Assembly (NCBI GenBank): GCA_905235285.1
Contig: CAJOLI010000012.1
Location: 1 to 37,643 of the forward strand
Direction: 5' to 3'
Length of the DNA: 37,643 nucleotides
Source: an uncultured Bacteroidaceae bacterium
GTDB taxonomy: Bacteria; Bacteroidota; Bacteroidia; Bacteroidales; Bacteroidaceae
Shown: one piece after another, positions 25,680 through 33,961 of the stretch
How positions within the stretch are numbered: position 1 is the stretch's first letter
How the letters are laid out: each line of letters begins with the position of its first letter
The notes under the pieces: model-generated
Seen by the model: only the letters and a program-made list of their open reading frames with translations
Told to the model about the DNA's origin: nothing
Databases searched by the model: none
Translations under genes and position numbers: made by a program

Positions 25680-26516
25680 ATGGCACATTTTTTATTTATC
25701 TCCTGGAACCCCGACGTCGTGGCCTTCACCATAGGCTCCTGGGGCATACGCTGGTACTCGCTCTGTTGGGCCATAGGCCTGCTGCTGACCTATCTGCTTG
25801 AGGCCAGGCTCTTCAAGGAGCAGAAGATACCTGACGAGAAGTTTGAACCGCTGTTCCTCTACTCGTTCCTCGGCATACTCATAGGCGCCCGCTTGGGCCA
25901 CTGCATCTTCTACGAGCCCGAGTATTTCCTCTCGTCAGGAAAACACATCGTAGAGATGTTCCTGCCCATCCGTTTCCTGGCCGACGGCTCCTGGAAGTTC
26001 ACGGGCTACACCGGGCTGGCCTCGCACGGCGGCACGCTGATGTTCATCGTGGCCCTGTGGCTCTACAGCCGCCACACGAAGGTGCCCTTCCTTACGGCGC
26101 TCGACAACATTGCCATCGTCACGCCCATCTGCGCCTATGCCATACGTATGGGCAACCTGATGAACTCTGAGATTATAGGTAAGCCTACCGATGTGCCCTG
26201 GGCTTTCATCTTCGAGCAAGTGGACCAGCTGCCGCGCCATCCGGGACAGCTCTACGAGGCTATCGCCTACTTCCTCTTCTTCTTCGTGGGTTGGTGGTTC
26301 TATCGACGCCGCCCAGAGCGCGTGGGCACAGGCTTCTTCTTCGGCCTCTGCATACTGCTCATCTTCACCTTCCGCTTCTTCATCGAGTACACCAAGGAGG
26401 TGCAGGTCTCGTTCGAGAACGGCATGCTCTTCAACATGGGCCAGCTCCTCTCCGTTCCCTTCATCCTGCTCGGAGCATACTGGGTATGGAAAGGTAGCAC
26501 GAAAAGTCAAGATTAA
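25680..26516 (+). CDS. lgt: Prolipoprotein diacylglyceryl transferase
   Basis: A 278-residue integral membrane enzyme that transfers diacylglycerol from phosphatidylglycerol to the lipobox cysteine of prolipoproteins, the first step of lipoprotein maturation. Seven hydrophobic segments are visible. Family motifs: IRWYSL near the N-terminus, GARLGHCIFYEP, TGLASHGG, the signature AIRMGNLMNSEIIGKPTDVPW (cited in part; corresponding to GRxGNFxNxE), and HPGQLYEA. The conserved basic residue of the signature (R in AIRMGN) is present. The start is ATG at 25680, 10 nt after the heptamer cassette, whose minisatellite therefore occupies the place of lgt's promoter region. The two lipoproteins upstream are among its likely substrates. 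Confidence 0.96.
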   Translation: MAHFLFISWNPDVVAFTIGSWGIRWYSLCWAIGLLLTYLLEARLFKEQKIPDEKFEPLFLYSFLGILIGARLGHCIFYEPEYFLSSGKHIVEMFLPIRFLADGSWKFTGYTGLASHGGTLMFIVALWLYSRHTKVPFLTALDNIAIVTPICAYAIRMGNLMNSEIIGKPTDVPWAFIFEQVDQLPRHPGQLYEAIAYFLFFFVGWWFYRRRPERVGTGFFFGLCILLIFTFRFFIEYTKEVQVSFENGMLFNMGQLLSVPFILLGAYWVWKGSTKSQD

Positions 26517-26542
26517 TAAACTCAACTTCCGGCTGTTCCTGA

Positions 26543-26686
26543 CCACAAGATCTTTGGGTCGCTTTGCTCAAGATCATTGAAGAATCTGATATAAAATCAT
26601 TCAAACGGCTTGAAGCTGATAGGTTTTGGATGAGATTTTTGACTGATTCTGATGCAGACCGAGGCCAACCTCAGGAACTTGATTAA
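26543..26686 (+). pseudogene. Possible fragment of an unrecognised gene
   Basis: Between a TGA at 26540-26542 and a TAA at 26684 there is a 47-codon open frame without an early ATG, reading PQDLWVALLKIIEESDIKSF then KRLEADRFWMRFLTDSDADR. The composition (aromatic, charged, AT-rich codons) looks protein-like and differs from the neighbouring GC-rich genes, suggesting the remains of a transferred gene's 3' end. I do not recognise the family. It fills most of the 191-bp gap between lgt and the porin gene. Confidence 0.25.
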
Positions 26687-26707
26687 CTAAATATTATAGC
26701 CACTGTA

Positions 26708-27727
26708 ATGAAGCAGCTTGCGTGCTTGATTTTCCTCTTGTTGCCAGCTCTGACTGTTGCTCCGCTCCATGCTCAGACCGCCAAGGATGACATCGTTCAG
26801 AACACGAGGTTCGGAGGATATGTCATAGGTCAGGCGAAGGCGACGACGAGCGACGATGTCAAAGCCAAGTCCGACATGGGCTTACGCCTCGTGCGCCTCT
26901 ATGCCGACAGCAAGATAGGCGACTTCGCCATGAAGCTGCAGGTGCAGGCCAATGGCAACACCAGCGGAGTCAATGGCCCGCGCATCGTAGATGCCTGGGC
27001 CGAGTGGCAACGTTGGAAGGAGTTGCGTGTGAAAGCCGGGCAGTTCAAGCGCCCCTTCACCTTCGAAAATCCCATGCACCCATGGTTGCTCGGGCAGGGA
27101 GCCTATTCACAGCTGACCGACCGCCTGGCCGGCTTCAACGACCGCACCGGCGAGCACGCCTCCAACGGCCGCGACGTAGGCTTCCAGTTGCAGGGCGACC
27201 TCTTCCCCCTTGGCCCCGACGGCCACCGCCTCTTCCACTACCAAGGCGGCGTCTTCAACGGTCAGGGCATCAACTTTGCAGACAAGAACACGCGCAAGGA
27301 CCTCATCGGAGGTCTGTGGGTAGCGCCTGTGAAGGAGCTGCAGATAGGCCTCTTCGGCTGGACCGGCAACCGCGTCGTCAACGACAGCCTCACGCTGGAG
27401 CGCCGACGCTACAGCGTTGGCGTCAACTACAACGCCGATTGGACTGCACGCGCCGAGTTCGCCGTCGACAACGCGGCCGGCGGAGCCGACGCGTTCTACG
27501 CCATCGTAGGCACACCCTCCTGGCACCGCTCGCGACTTTTCCTGCACTACGACCTCTATCGCGAGGGCAAAAGCAGCGACGGAGCCCACGCTATCTACGG
27601 CTTCTCGGCTCAATATATGCCTCACCCCAACATCATGCTGCAGTTCAACTATGGCTTCAACGACGACAACACCAAGGCCGATGAACACTACCATGCAGCA
27701 GACCTGCAACTCTACTGGCGATTCTGA
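26708..27727 (+). CDS. Porin (phosphate-selective porin O/P-like)
   Basis: A 339-residue protein with a signal peptide (~1-22, ending LHAQ). The mature part begins with TRFGGYVIGQAKA and continues with alternating beta strands, including LRLVRLYADSKIGDFAMKLQ, VDAWAEWQRWKELRVKAGQFKRPF (cited in part; the WxExxRVKxGQFKxPF block typical of OprO/OprP-like porins), and late strands IYGFSAQYMPHPNIMLQFNY. It ends in YWRF, the aromatic C-terminus recognised by the BAM machinery. Members of this family in Bacteroidetes are single-subunit outer-membrane channels often linked to phosphate or general anion uptake; specificity cannot be read from sequence. The ATG at 26708 gives a proper signal peptide. 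It is monocistronic, followed by a 22-bp tandem repeat. Confidence 0.88.
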   Translation: MKQLACLIFLLLPALTVAPLHAQTAKDDIVQNTRFGGYVIGQAKATTSDDVKAKSDMGLRLVRLYADSKIGDFAMKLQVQANGNTSGVNGPRIVDAWAEWQRWKELRVKAGQFKRPFTFENPMHPWLLGQGAYSQLTDRLAGFNDRTGEHASNGRDVGFQLQGDLFPLGPDGHRLFHYQGGVFNGQGINFADKNTRKDLIGGLWVAPVKELQIGLFGWTGNRVVNDSLTLERRRYSVGVNYNADWTARAEFAVDNAAGGADAFYAIVGTPSWHRSRLFLHYDLYREGKSSDGAHAIYGFSAQYMPHPNIMLQFNYGFNDDNTKADEHYHAADLQLYWRF

Positions 27728-27736
27728 GACGGAAGG

Positions 27737-27816
27737 CACCCGGCTGCATAAGCCAATCCACCCTGCTGCATAGGCCAATTCACCCTGCTGCATAGGCCAA
27801 TTCACCCGGCTGCATA
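27737..27816. repeat. 22-bp tandem repeat between the porin gene and rpoN
   Basis: Copies start at 27737, 27759 and 27781, with a partial at 27803. The unit starts CACCC(T/G)GCTGCATA and ends GGCCAATT; copies 2 and 3 are identical. It ends about 50 bp before the rpoN start. Confidence 0.85.
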
Positions 27817-27868
27817 TTACAGCACAAAGCGGAGCTCCCGCAAACTCGTATAACAGAACATCAAAACT

Positions 27869-29344
27869 ATGGCAAGCCGCTATTCCCAGACAGGCACGCA
27901 AGTGCAGACACAGACGCAGACGCTCTCGCCCCAACAACTGCTGGTGCGGCAACTGACGGAGCTGCCCATCGAAGCCCTCTATGAGCGCGTAGATCAGGAA
28001 CTCAGCGAGAATGTTGCCCTCGAGCGCGACAGCAACGAAGCTGACGGCTTCGGTGACGAGGCTGGTGCTGCCGATGGCTACGACAGCGGCGCCGAGGACG
28101 ATTCCGGCTACGACAGCGCGGCCGACTACAGCTCGCCCGATGATGTTCCCGACAATATCAGCGGAGGCTATCGACACGATTCCCCGGACACCGTCGTGGG
28201 CGAGACGCTCTCGTTCTACGACCAGCTGGAGGAACAGATAGGCTTCTTCCACCTGAGCGAGCATGAGGAAGAGGTGCTGCGATACATCATCGGTTCGCTC
28301 GACGACGACGGCCTGCTACGCGTGTCGCTGCAACAGATGCAGGACGAGCTGGAAGTCTACCACAACATCTCCACGTCCCAGACCGAGCTTGAACGACTGC
28401 TTGAAGTGCTGCAGCATTTCGAGCCGGCAGGCGTCGGGGCACGCTCGCTGCAGGAGTGCCTGTTGCTGCAGGTGAAGAACGCCGCCGACAGGCAATCGCC
28501 TGTCAAGCAAAGACTCCTGCTGCTGCTCACCAAACAGTTTGACAACCTCATCCTCAACAGATGGGACCGCATAGCTCATAACATGAAACTCTCTGACGCT
28601 GAAGTAGCACGCCTGCAACACGAGGTGCGGCGACTGAACCCGCGCCCCGGCAGCTCGATGGGCGAGGCCCTCGGCCGCAACCTGCAGCAGATTACGCCTG
28701 ACTTCATCGTGGATACCGACCCCTACGGCCACCAGACCATGAGTCTCAACAACGGACGCATACCGCCACTGCGCGTGAGTCCCGACGACCTGGCATTCCT
28801 CAACTCCTTCCAAGGGCTCGACGTGAAGACACTCTCGCGCAGTCAGCGCGAAGGCATCACCTACCTGCGCGAGAGAGTCGACAAGGCTCAGGGCTTCATC
28901 GACGCTATCAAGCAGCGGCAAGAGACACTGACGCTGACGATGCAGGCTATCATGAGGATGCAGCAACCCTTCTTCGAAAGCGGCGACGAGACGGTGCTGC
29001 GACCCATGACCCTTGAGGACGTGGCGCAGCAGACGGGCCTACATCTCTCGACCATCTCCCGCGTGAGCAACTCTAAATGGGTTCAGACGCCTTTCGGCAT
29101 CTACCCGCTGAGGTGGTTCTTCACCTCGGCCGCAAAGCTCGATGGCGATGAGGTGAGCATCCGCAGCATCAAGGCCGCACTGAAAGAACTGGTGGCAGAC
29201 GAGGACAAGCGCCATCCCCTGACAGACGACGCGCTCGCCCTCGCGCTGCAGCAACGTGGATTCGACGTAGCACGCCGCACCGTGGCAAAATACCGCACCG
29301 TGATGGGCATTCCCATTGCCCGGATGAGGAAAAACGACAAATGA
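27869..29344 (+). CDS. rpoN: RNA polymerase sigma-54 factor
   Basis: A 491-residue protein. Region I is Gln/Leu-rich (QTQTQTLSPQQLLVRQLTEL), the activator-responsive segment. An acidic, low-complexity region II (~45-105, rich in D, S, Y) is followed by the core-binding domain (LSEHEEEVLRYIIGSLDDDG; VGARSLQECLLLQ). The DNA-binding domain contains a helix-turn-helix (TLEDVAQQTGLHLSTISRV) and the invariant RpoN box ARRTVAKYR (~468-476), which contacts the -24 element. It directs transcription needing bacterial enhancer-binding proteins. The start codon gives the expected N-terminus. The stop overlaps the start of the next gene by 4 bp (ATGA), so the two are translationally coupled. Confidence 0.97.
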   Translation: MASRYSQTGTQVQTQTQTLSPQQLLVRQLTELPIEALYERVDQELSENVALERDSNEADGFGDEAGAADGYDSGAEDDSGYDSAADYSSPDDVPDNISGGYRHDSPDTVVGETLSFYDQLEEQIGFFHLSEHEEEVLRYIIGSLDDDGLLRVSLQQMQDELEVYHNISTSQTELERLLEVLQHFEPAGVGARSLQECLLLQVKNAADRQSPVKQRLLLLLTKQFDNLILNRWDRIAHNMKLSDAEVARLQHEVRRLNPRPGSSMGEALGRNLQQITPDFIVDTDPYGHQTMSLNNGRIPPLRVSPDDLAFLNSFQGLDVKTLSRSQREGITYLRERVDKAQGFIDAIKQRQETLTLTMQAIMRMQQPFFESGDETVLRPMTLEDVAQQTGLHLSTISRVSNSKWVQTPFGIYPLRWFFTSAAKLDGDEVSIRSIKAALKELVADEDKRHPLTDDALALALQQRGFDVARRTVAKYRTVMGIPIARMRKNDK

Positions 29345-30039
29345 GACAGCTGACAACAATGGCTACAGATTCAGACATAATAACACCCTCAGGCAGGTCC
29401 TTAACGTCTGCCACCCGTATGACCAATGCCCGACGCCTGCTCATAGGCGCACGATGGTTCTCGAGCGTCTTCAGGCCCGAGTTCTTCCCCTTGCTCGGCT
29501 TCGTAGTCCTGTTTATGTTCACATACCTAAGCCTCCTGCCTTGGACGCTCAAGGGTATGATTCTGCTGATCGTGATGCTGGGCACGATAGTCATGCCGCG
29601 CATAACCATACGATACTGGAGAATAGCACGGGGATGGGAGCGACGACTGCTGCGCTTGCGCCAAAACCGCTTCTTCCCCTATATTATTTATTTATTGTAC
29701 TATGCCTTCACGCTGCATCTGCTCAACAGGTTTCACCTGCCACACTATATGTCGGGCATCCTCGTGGCTTCGCTTATCATACAAGGTTCGTGCATACTTA
29801 TCAACACAAAATGGAAAATATCTATGCACGCCGCAGGGGCAGGAGGCATCGTCGGCGCACTGATAGCCTACAGCTTCATCTTCTTTTTCAATCCCCTGTG
29901 GTGGCTCAGTATATGTATCCTGCTCAACGGAGCCGTAGGCACCAGCCGCATGCTGCTGCGCCAGCATGACCTCTGGCAGGTGCTCGCTGGCTCTTGCTTA
30001 GGCATCGTAGGCGCATTCATAGGTATCTTTTTCTTCTAA
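29341..30039 (+). CDS. PAP2-like membrane protein
   Basis: A 232-residue protein with about six hydrophobic segments (LLGFVVLFMFTYLSLL, MILLIVMLGTIVM, YIIYLLYYAFTLHLL, ILVASLIIQGSCILI, GGIVGALIAYSFIFFF, VLAGSCLGIVGAFIGIFFF). SMHAAG (S161-H163) and GTSRMLLRQHDLW (S202, R203, H209) correspond to the PSGH and SRx5Hx3D motifs of type 2 phosphatidic-acid phosphatases, which dephosphorylate lipid phosphates such as undecaprenyl diphosphate. The final aspartate position is Q213, with D210 nearby, and the first motif (KxxxxxxRP) is weak, so activity may be altered. It starts within the rpoN stop codon. Pairing after rpoN probably reflects co-transcription rather than function. Confidence 0.7.
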   Translation: MRQLTTMATDSDIITPSGRSLTSATRMTNARRLLIGARWFSSVFRPEFFPLLGFVVLFMFTYLSLLPWTLKGMILLIVMLGTIVMPRITIRYWRIARGWERRLLRLRQNRFFPYIIYLLYYAFTLHLLNRFHLPHYMSGILVASLIIQGSCILINTKWKISMHAAGAGGIVGALIAYSFIFFFNPLWWLSICILLNGAVGTSRMLLRQHDLWQVLAGSCLGIVGAFIGIFFF

Positions 30040-30097
30040 TTTACACTCGTACCGACACTTTTTCGGAAAAAGAGCCGTTTGTTTGCAGCTTTTTTCG

Positions 30098-30105
30098 TAC
30101 CTTTG
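30098..30105 (+). promoter_or_regulatory. -7 box of metK
   Basis: TACCTTTG followed by CGCCC matches the phylum's -7 and start-site pattern. Transcription would begin near 30112, just ahead of the SAM-II-like aptamer, leaving a leader of about 140 nt. Confidence 0.65.
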
Positions 30106-30116
30106 CGCCCAACTTT

Positions 30117-30170
30117 AAATGTGGATAGATTTGGGCTGCTTGCAACCACAGAAAAAAATGCTAAAAGGAC
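30117..30170 (+). promoter_or_regulatory. SAM-II-like riboswitch in the metK leader
   Basis: A TGTGG/CCACA stem (30120-30124 with 30146-30150) encloses AGATTTGGGCTGCTTGCAA. Downstream comes an A-rich linker and GCTAAAAGG (30160-30168). This order (P1 stem, GATTTG, CTTGCA just before the closing strand, then GCTAAA forming the pseudoknot) is that of SAM-II aptamers. SAM-II riboswitches sense S-adenosylmethionine and usually sequester the ribosome-binding site. Location at the transcript's 5' end before the SAM synthetase gene fits feedback control. Unusually, the metK ATG is about 80 nt further down. Recognition is by eye from remembered consensus. Confidence 0.65.
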
Positions 30171-30250
30171 AACCGCTAGGTTCTGCATTTGTACCCCAAT
30201 GACATCCCATTCAATTCATTATTTATTTGTTCTCTAAATCTTAAATTGCA

Positions 30251-31534
30251 ATGGGTTATTTATTTACATCCGAATCAGTCTCTGAAGGCCACCCTGACAA
30301 GGTCGCCGATCAGATCAGTGATGCCATCCTCGACAACCTGCTGGCCTATGACCCGCAGTCGAAAGTGGCATGTGAGACGCTCGTCACTACGGGCCAGGTG
30401 GTCCTTGCCGGCGAGGTCAAGAGTGAGGCCTACGTCGACCTGCCCGAGATAGCGCGCAACACCATCCGCCGTATCGGCTACACCAAGGGCGAGTATATGT
30501 TCGAGGCCAACTCCTGTGGAGTCTTTTCCGCCATCCACGAGCAGAGCCCTGATATCAACCGGGGCGTAGAGCGCGCTGAACCCATGAGCCAGGGCGCCGG
30601 CGACCAGGGGATGATGTTCGGCTACGCCACCAACGAGACGGAAAACTATATGCCCCTCGCACTCGACCTCGCACACCGCATCCTCATCACCCTGGCCGAG
30701 ATTCGTCGCGAAGGCGTAGAGATGACATATCTGCGCCCCGATGCCAAGAGCCAGGTGACGATAGAATATGGCGACGACGGGCATCCACGCCGCGTTGACA
30801 CCATCGTGGTGTCAACGCAGCACGACGAATTTATCTTTCCGATTGACGGCGACCAAGCCCGTGCCGACCAGCAGATGCTGAGCCAGATTCACCGCGACGT
30901 CAAGGAGATATTGATGCCGCGCGTCATTGCGGGCATTAAGAATGACGACGTGCGAGCCCTTTTCGACGAGAACATCACTTATCACGTCAATCCCACAGGC
31001 AAGTTTGTCATCGGAGGACCTCATGGTGACACAGGCCTCACAGGCCGCAAGATCATTGTCGACACCTACGGAGGCAAGGGCGCTCACGGCGGCGGTGCCT
31101 TCTCGGGCAAAGATCCCTCGAAGGTCGACCGCTCGGCAGCCTATGCCGCACGCCACATTGCAAAGAACATGGTGGCCGCAGGCGTGGCCGACGAGATGCT
31201 GGTGCAGCTCTCCTACGCCATTGGCGTGGCAGAGCCCGTAAGCATCTTTGTTGACACCTATGGCAAGAGCCACGTCAGCGAGAGCGATGGCGAGATAGCC
31301 CGTAAAATCCGCAACATCTTCGACCTGCGCCCACGGGCCATCGAGGAGCAACTGAAACTGCGCGCTCCCATCTACGAAGAAACGGCCGCCTATGGCCACA
31401 TGGGTCGACGGCCGCAGCGCATCACCAAGACATTCCAGAGCCACTACGGCAAGACCATCAACCTCGAGGTGGAGCTCTTCACCTGGGAAAAACTCGACTT
31501 CGTAGACCGTATAAAACAAGCTTTTAACCTATGA
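30251..31534 (+). CDS. metK: S-adenosylmethionine synthetase
   Basis: A 427-residue cytosolic enzyme forming S-adenosylmethionine from ATP and methionine, with release of phosphate and diphosphate. Signatures: [17 protein letters not shown] near residue 13 (the His and Asp of HPDK are catalytic and metal ligands), [12 protein letters not shown] (methionine- and ATP-binding loop), [20 protein letters not shown], and [19 protein letters not shown] (the flexible phosphate loop). It is slightly longer than the E. coli enzyme, as is usual in Bacteroidetes. The ATG at 30251 gives [17 protein letters not shown], the expected start. It sits behind its own promoter and a SAM-II-like leader, and its stop overlaps the LOG-family start by 4 bp (ATGA). 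Confidence 0.98.
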   Translation: MGYLFTSESVSEGHPDKVADQISDAILDNLLAYDPQSKVACETLVTTGQVVLAGEVKSEAYVDLPEIARNTIRRIGYTKGEYMFEANSCGVFSAIHEQSPDINRGVERAEPMSQGAGDQGMMFGYATNETENYMPLALDLAHRILITLAEIRREGVEMTYLRPDAKSQVTIEYGDDGHPRRVDTIVVSTQHDEFIFPIDGDQARADQQMLSQIHRDVKEILMPRVIAGIKNDDVRALFDENITYHVNPTGKFVIGGPHGDTGLTGRKIIVDTYGGKGAHGGGAFSGKDPSKVDRSAAYAARHIAKNMVAAGVADEMLVQLSYAIGVAEPVSIFVDTYGKSHVSESDGEIARKIRNIFDLRPRAIEEQLKLRAPIYEETAAYGHMGRRPQRITKTFQSHYGKTINLEVELFTWEKLDFVDRIKQAFNL

Positions 31535-32106
31535 ATATAGCCGTCTATTGTGCCTCAAGCACAAAGATTCACGAAGACTATGTTGCTGCCGCAAAGGCTA
31601 TAGGCGAAGGCTTGGGCCGCAGGGGCATAGGGCTTATCAACGGAGCCGGCAACATGGGTCTCATGGCAGCAACGTCAGATGCCTGTCTCTCGGCTGGTGG
31701 CGAGGTCACGGGGGTCATCCCGACCTTCATGGTCGAGCAAGACTGGCACCATAAAGGCCTCACACGTATCATTGAGACCCGCGACATGCATGAGCGCAAA
31801 GCGACCATCGCACGTCTTTCCGATGGCTGCATAGCTCTGCCGGGCGGATGCGGTACGCTAGAGGAGCTGATGGAAGTGATAACGTGGAAGCAGCTCGGAC
31901 TCTATCTGAAACCCATCGTCATCCTGAACACGCGCGACTATTATGCCCCTTTGCTACAACAGCTTCAGAGGGGCATCGACGAGCATTTCATGCGGGAGCG
32001 CCATCAAGAAATATGGCGCGTGGCCTCGACGCCGGAGGAAGCCATAGACCTCGTGCTTTCCACTCCGCTCTGGGATGCCAGCGTGCGCAAGTTCGCAGCT
32101 ATTTAA
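31531..32106 (+). CDS. LOG family protein (nucleoside 5'-monophosphate phosphoribohydrolase)
   Basis: A 191-residue Rossmann-fold protein of the LOG / TIGR00730 family. The N-terminal [19 protein letters not shown] is the nucleotide-binding glycine region, and [16 protein letters not shown] carries the PGGxGTxxE signature. Family members cleave the N-glycosidic bond of (cytokinin) riboside monophosphates or purine nucleoside monophosphates, releasing base and ribose 5-phosphate. In bacteria the physiological substrate is seldom known. Translational coupling to metK (4-bp overlap) suggests shared regulation by the SAM-responsive leader; a role in purine salvage linked to adenosine products of SAM is conceivable but inferred. 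Confidence 0.92.
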   Translation: MNIAVYCASSTKIHEDYVAAAKAIGEGLGRRGIGLINGAGNMGLMAATSDACLSAGGEVTGVIPTFMVEQDWHHKGLTRIIETRDMHERKATIARLSDGCIALPGGCGTLEELMEVITWKQLGLYLKPIVILNTRDYYAPLLQQLQRGIDEHFMRERHQEIWRVASTPEEAIDLVLSTPLWDASVRKFAAI

Positions 32107-32116
32107 CCTCACAGGA

Positions 32117-33142
32117 ATGAGGCAGGACACCTTGACAGTAAGCCCCGTAGTGGCGGCCGACGCGGCAGTGCACCAGTCCGTCAGCCGCGATACGCTTGTG
32201 GACGGTTCCACCAACCGTCAGCATGAGACGCTCGCCACTGACTCGATGGCCGCTGGTATGGTCGCTGCTGCAGACCTCACGCCCCAGGCTCTCGACAGCC
32301 TCGCCGTACAGGACGACAGCGCCGCCGTCCTGCCCGACAGCCTCCCATTGTTCTACCGCTGCGGCGAGCAGCTCGACAGCCTGCTCGCCCGCGACAGCTT
32401 GTTGTTCCGACGCACTCTGTCCTATGGCACACAGGGCGTCGGCATGGAAGCTCAGCTGCTACCTCCGGCTTTGTTCCGCAACGATGGCGTCAACGTGGCG
32501 CTCATAAGCTGTTTCCTGCTTACCCTGCTCTTCCTGGCATATTCACGCCAGCAGCTTTCCAAGCGGGTTAAAGCATTCTTCATGCCGCAGACGCCGGCAA
32601 CGTCGGCTTCTCACTACGACGGCGGGACGTTCGAGCTCGTGCATTTCCTGTTGGGCTGCCAACTCAGCCTAATCTGTGCGCTGCTTTTCTATTCTTATGG
32701 CTGCGAACATCTGTCGGTCAGCATCATAAACCTCTCACCACTGCTCCTGCTGTCCATATATGCCGGCGTGATAATGGCCGCACTCGTCGTTAAGCAGCGC
32801 CTTTACCACTTCGTTCATGCCACCTTCTTCGACAAGGTTCAACGCATGCGGTGGTACGAGTCGTTCTCATTGCTATTCATCTTCGAGAGCCTCATCCTCT
32901 TTCCCCTTGCTTTACTCTCTGTGTACTTCGATTTAGCGCCAGAAAAAGTGTCAATAATCCTTGCTGCGGTGTTACTTTTTGTCAAAATATTGCTATTTTT
33001 AAAGGCTTTCAATGTGTTTTTTGGCAAAATAAAAGGCTGTTTGCATTTATTTTTGTACTTTTGTGCGCTCGAAGTGTTGCCCTTGCTCCTGACATGGGGT
33101 ATTCTGGTAGAGCTGACACGATTGTTTACAACCATTTTCTGA
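32117..33142 (+). CDS. DUF4271 membrane protein
   Basis: A 341-residue protein from the ATG at 32117; an upstream ATG at 32075 would overlap the LOG gene by 32 bp and lacks support. The N-terminal ~125 residues are low-complexity, rich in Ala, Asp and Ser (repeats of DSL/DTL such as ALDSLAVQDDS and QLDSLLARDSLLF). The C-terminal ~215 residues carry about six membrane segments (VALISCFLLTLLFLAY, LLGCQLSLICALLFYSYG, LLLLSIYAGVIMAALVV, SLLFIFESLILFPLALL, IILAAVLLFVKILLFL, FLYFCALEVLPLLLTWGIL), matching DUF4271. In Bacteroidetes it usually precedes hemD, as here. Function unknown. Base composition falls sharply in its last 200 bp, where a promoter for hemD seems embedded. Confidence 0.82.
   Translation: MRQDTLTVSPVVAADAAVHQSVSRDTLVDGSTNRQHETLATDSMAAGMVAAADLTPQALDSLAVQDDSAAVLPDSLPLFYRCGEQLDSLLARDSLLFRRTLSYGTQGVGMEAQLLPPALFRNDGVNVALISCFLLTLLFLAYSRQQLSKRVKAFFMPQTPATSASHYDGGTFELVHFLLGCQLSLICALLFYSYGCEHLSVSIINLSPLLLLSIYAGVIMAALVVKQRLYHFVHATFFDKVQRMRWYESFSLLFIFESLILFPLALLSVYFDLAPEKVSIILAAVLLFVKILLFLKAFNVFFGKIKGCLHLFLYFCALEVLPLLLTWGILVELTRLFTTIF
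33048..33063 (+). promoter_or_regulatory. Possible promoter for hemD inside the DUF4271 gene
   Basis: Two back-to-back TAnnTTTG boxes, TATTTTTG (33048-33055) and TACTTTTG (33056-33063), lie in an AT-rich stretch about 150 bp before the hemD start and are followed by GCGC. No -33 element at the standard spacing. Confidence 0.4.
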
Positions 33143-33211
33143 CTTCCTTTGAGCCATTAGCTTCAGTCCGCAAACACTAACGCTCTGAAAGGAAAATAGA
33201 CAAGAAGAACG

Positions 33212-33961
33212 ATGATCAAGAAGATACTGGTATCACAACCCAAGCCCTCTTCCGACAAGTCTCCGTACTACGATATTGCCTCTCGGCATAATGTAGAGAT
33301 TGTTTTTCATCCTTTTATAAAGGTAGAAAGCGTCACCGCAAAGGAATTTCGTGAACAGCGCATCTCGCTGAGCGACTTTACGGCTGTCATCTTTACCTCA
33401 CGCCACGCCATCGACCACTTCTTCTCACTTGCCAAGGAACTGCGTTTCACCGTGCCTGAGACGATGAAGTATTTCTGCATCACCGAGCAGGTGGCCCTCT
33501 ACATACAGAAATATGTCCAGTATCGTAAACGTAAGGTCTTCTTCGGCGCCACAGGGAAGATTGCCGACCTGATGCCAATGTTCATCAAGCACAAGAATGA
33601 GCGCTACTTCGTGCCGCAGAGCGATGTCCACAACAACGAGCTGCACGACTTGCTCGAGTCGAAGAAACTGCAGCACGCAGAGGGCGTGATGTATCGCACC
33701 GTGCCCAATGACATCGACAAGGACCTGCCTTTCGACTACGACCTGCTCGCTTTCTTCAGCCCGAGCGGCGTACAGAGCCTGATGAAGAATTTTCCCGACT
33801 TCAAGCAGGGCAACATCGCCATAGCTACGTTCGGACCAGCTACGGCTAAAGCCGTCAAGGACGCAGGCTTGCGCCTTGACCTTGAAGCTCCCACCCCCCA
33901 ATACCCGAGCATCACTGCCGCACTTAATGCCTATATCTGCGAGGTCAACAAGAAGAAATAG
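33212..33961 (+). CDS. hemD: Uroporphyrinogen-III synthase
   Basis: A 249-residue cytosolic enzyme that cyclises hydroxymethylbilane with inversion of ring D to give uroporphyrinogen III, the branch point to haem, sirohaem and B12. HemD sequences diverge strongly, so recognition rests on the two-lobed pattern: ILVSQPKPSSDKSPYYDI at the start, TAVIFTSRHAIDHFF, the second lobe FVPQSDVHNNELHDLLESKK, YDLLAFFSPSGVQSLMKNFP, and IATFGPATAKAVKDAGL, plus the neighbouring DUF4271 and rnpA genes. The start ATG gives MIKKILVSQPKPS, typical for Bacteroidetes. Its last 35 bp overlap the rnpA start. Confidence 0.9.
   Translation: MIKKILVSQPKPSSDKSPYYDIASRHNVEIVFHPFIKVESVTAKEFREQRISLSDFTAVIFTSRHAIDHFFSLAKELRFTVPETMKYFCITEQVALYIQKYVQYRKRKVFFGATGKIADLMPMFIKHKNERYFVPQSDVHNNELHDLLESKKLQHAEGVMYRTVPNDIDKDLPFDYDLLAFFSPSGVQSLMKNFPDFKQGNIAIATFGPATAKAVKDAGLRLDLEAPTPQYPSITAALNAYICEVNKKK

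Noticed and set aside
27107..28264. Long minus-strand open frame (385 codons) opposite the porin gene and rpoN
   Set aside because: It is the complement of two well-recognised genes and of the 22-bp repeat; its translation is valine/alanine-rich with no family resemblance.
30058..30072. Hairpin CTTTTTCGGAAAAAG as terminator of the PAP2-like gene
   Set aside because: The stem is almost entirely A-T with a tiny loop and no following T-run; too weak to call.
33876..33926. Upstream start for rnpA at 33876
   Set aside because: It adds 17 residues unlike any RnpA N-terminus and would deepen the overlap with hemD; the ATG at 33927 suffices.
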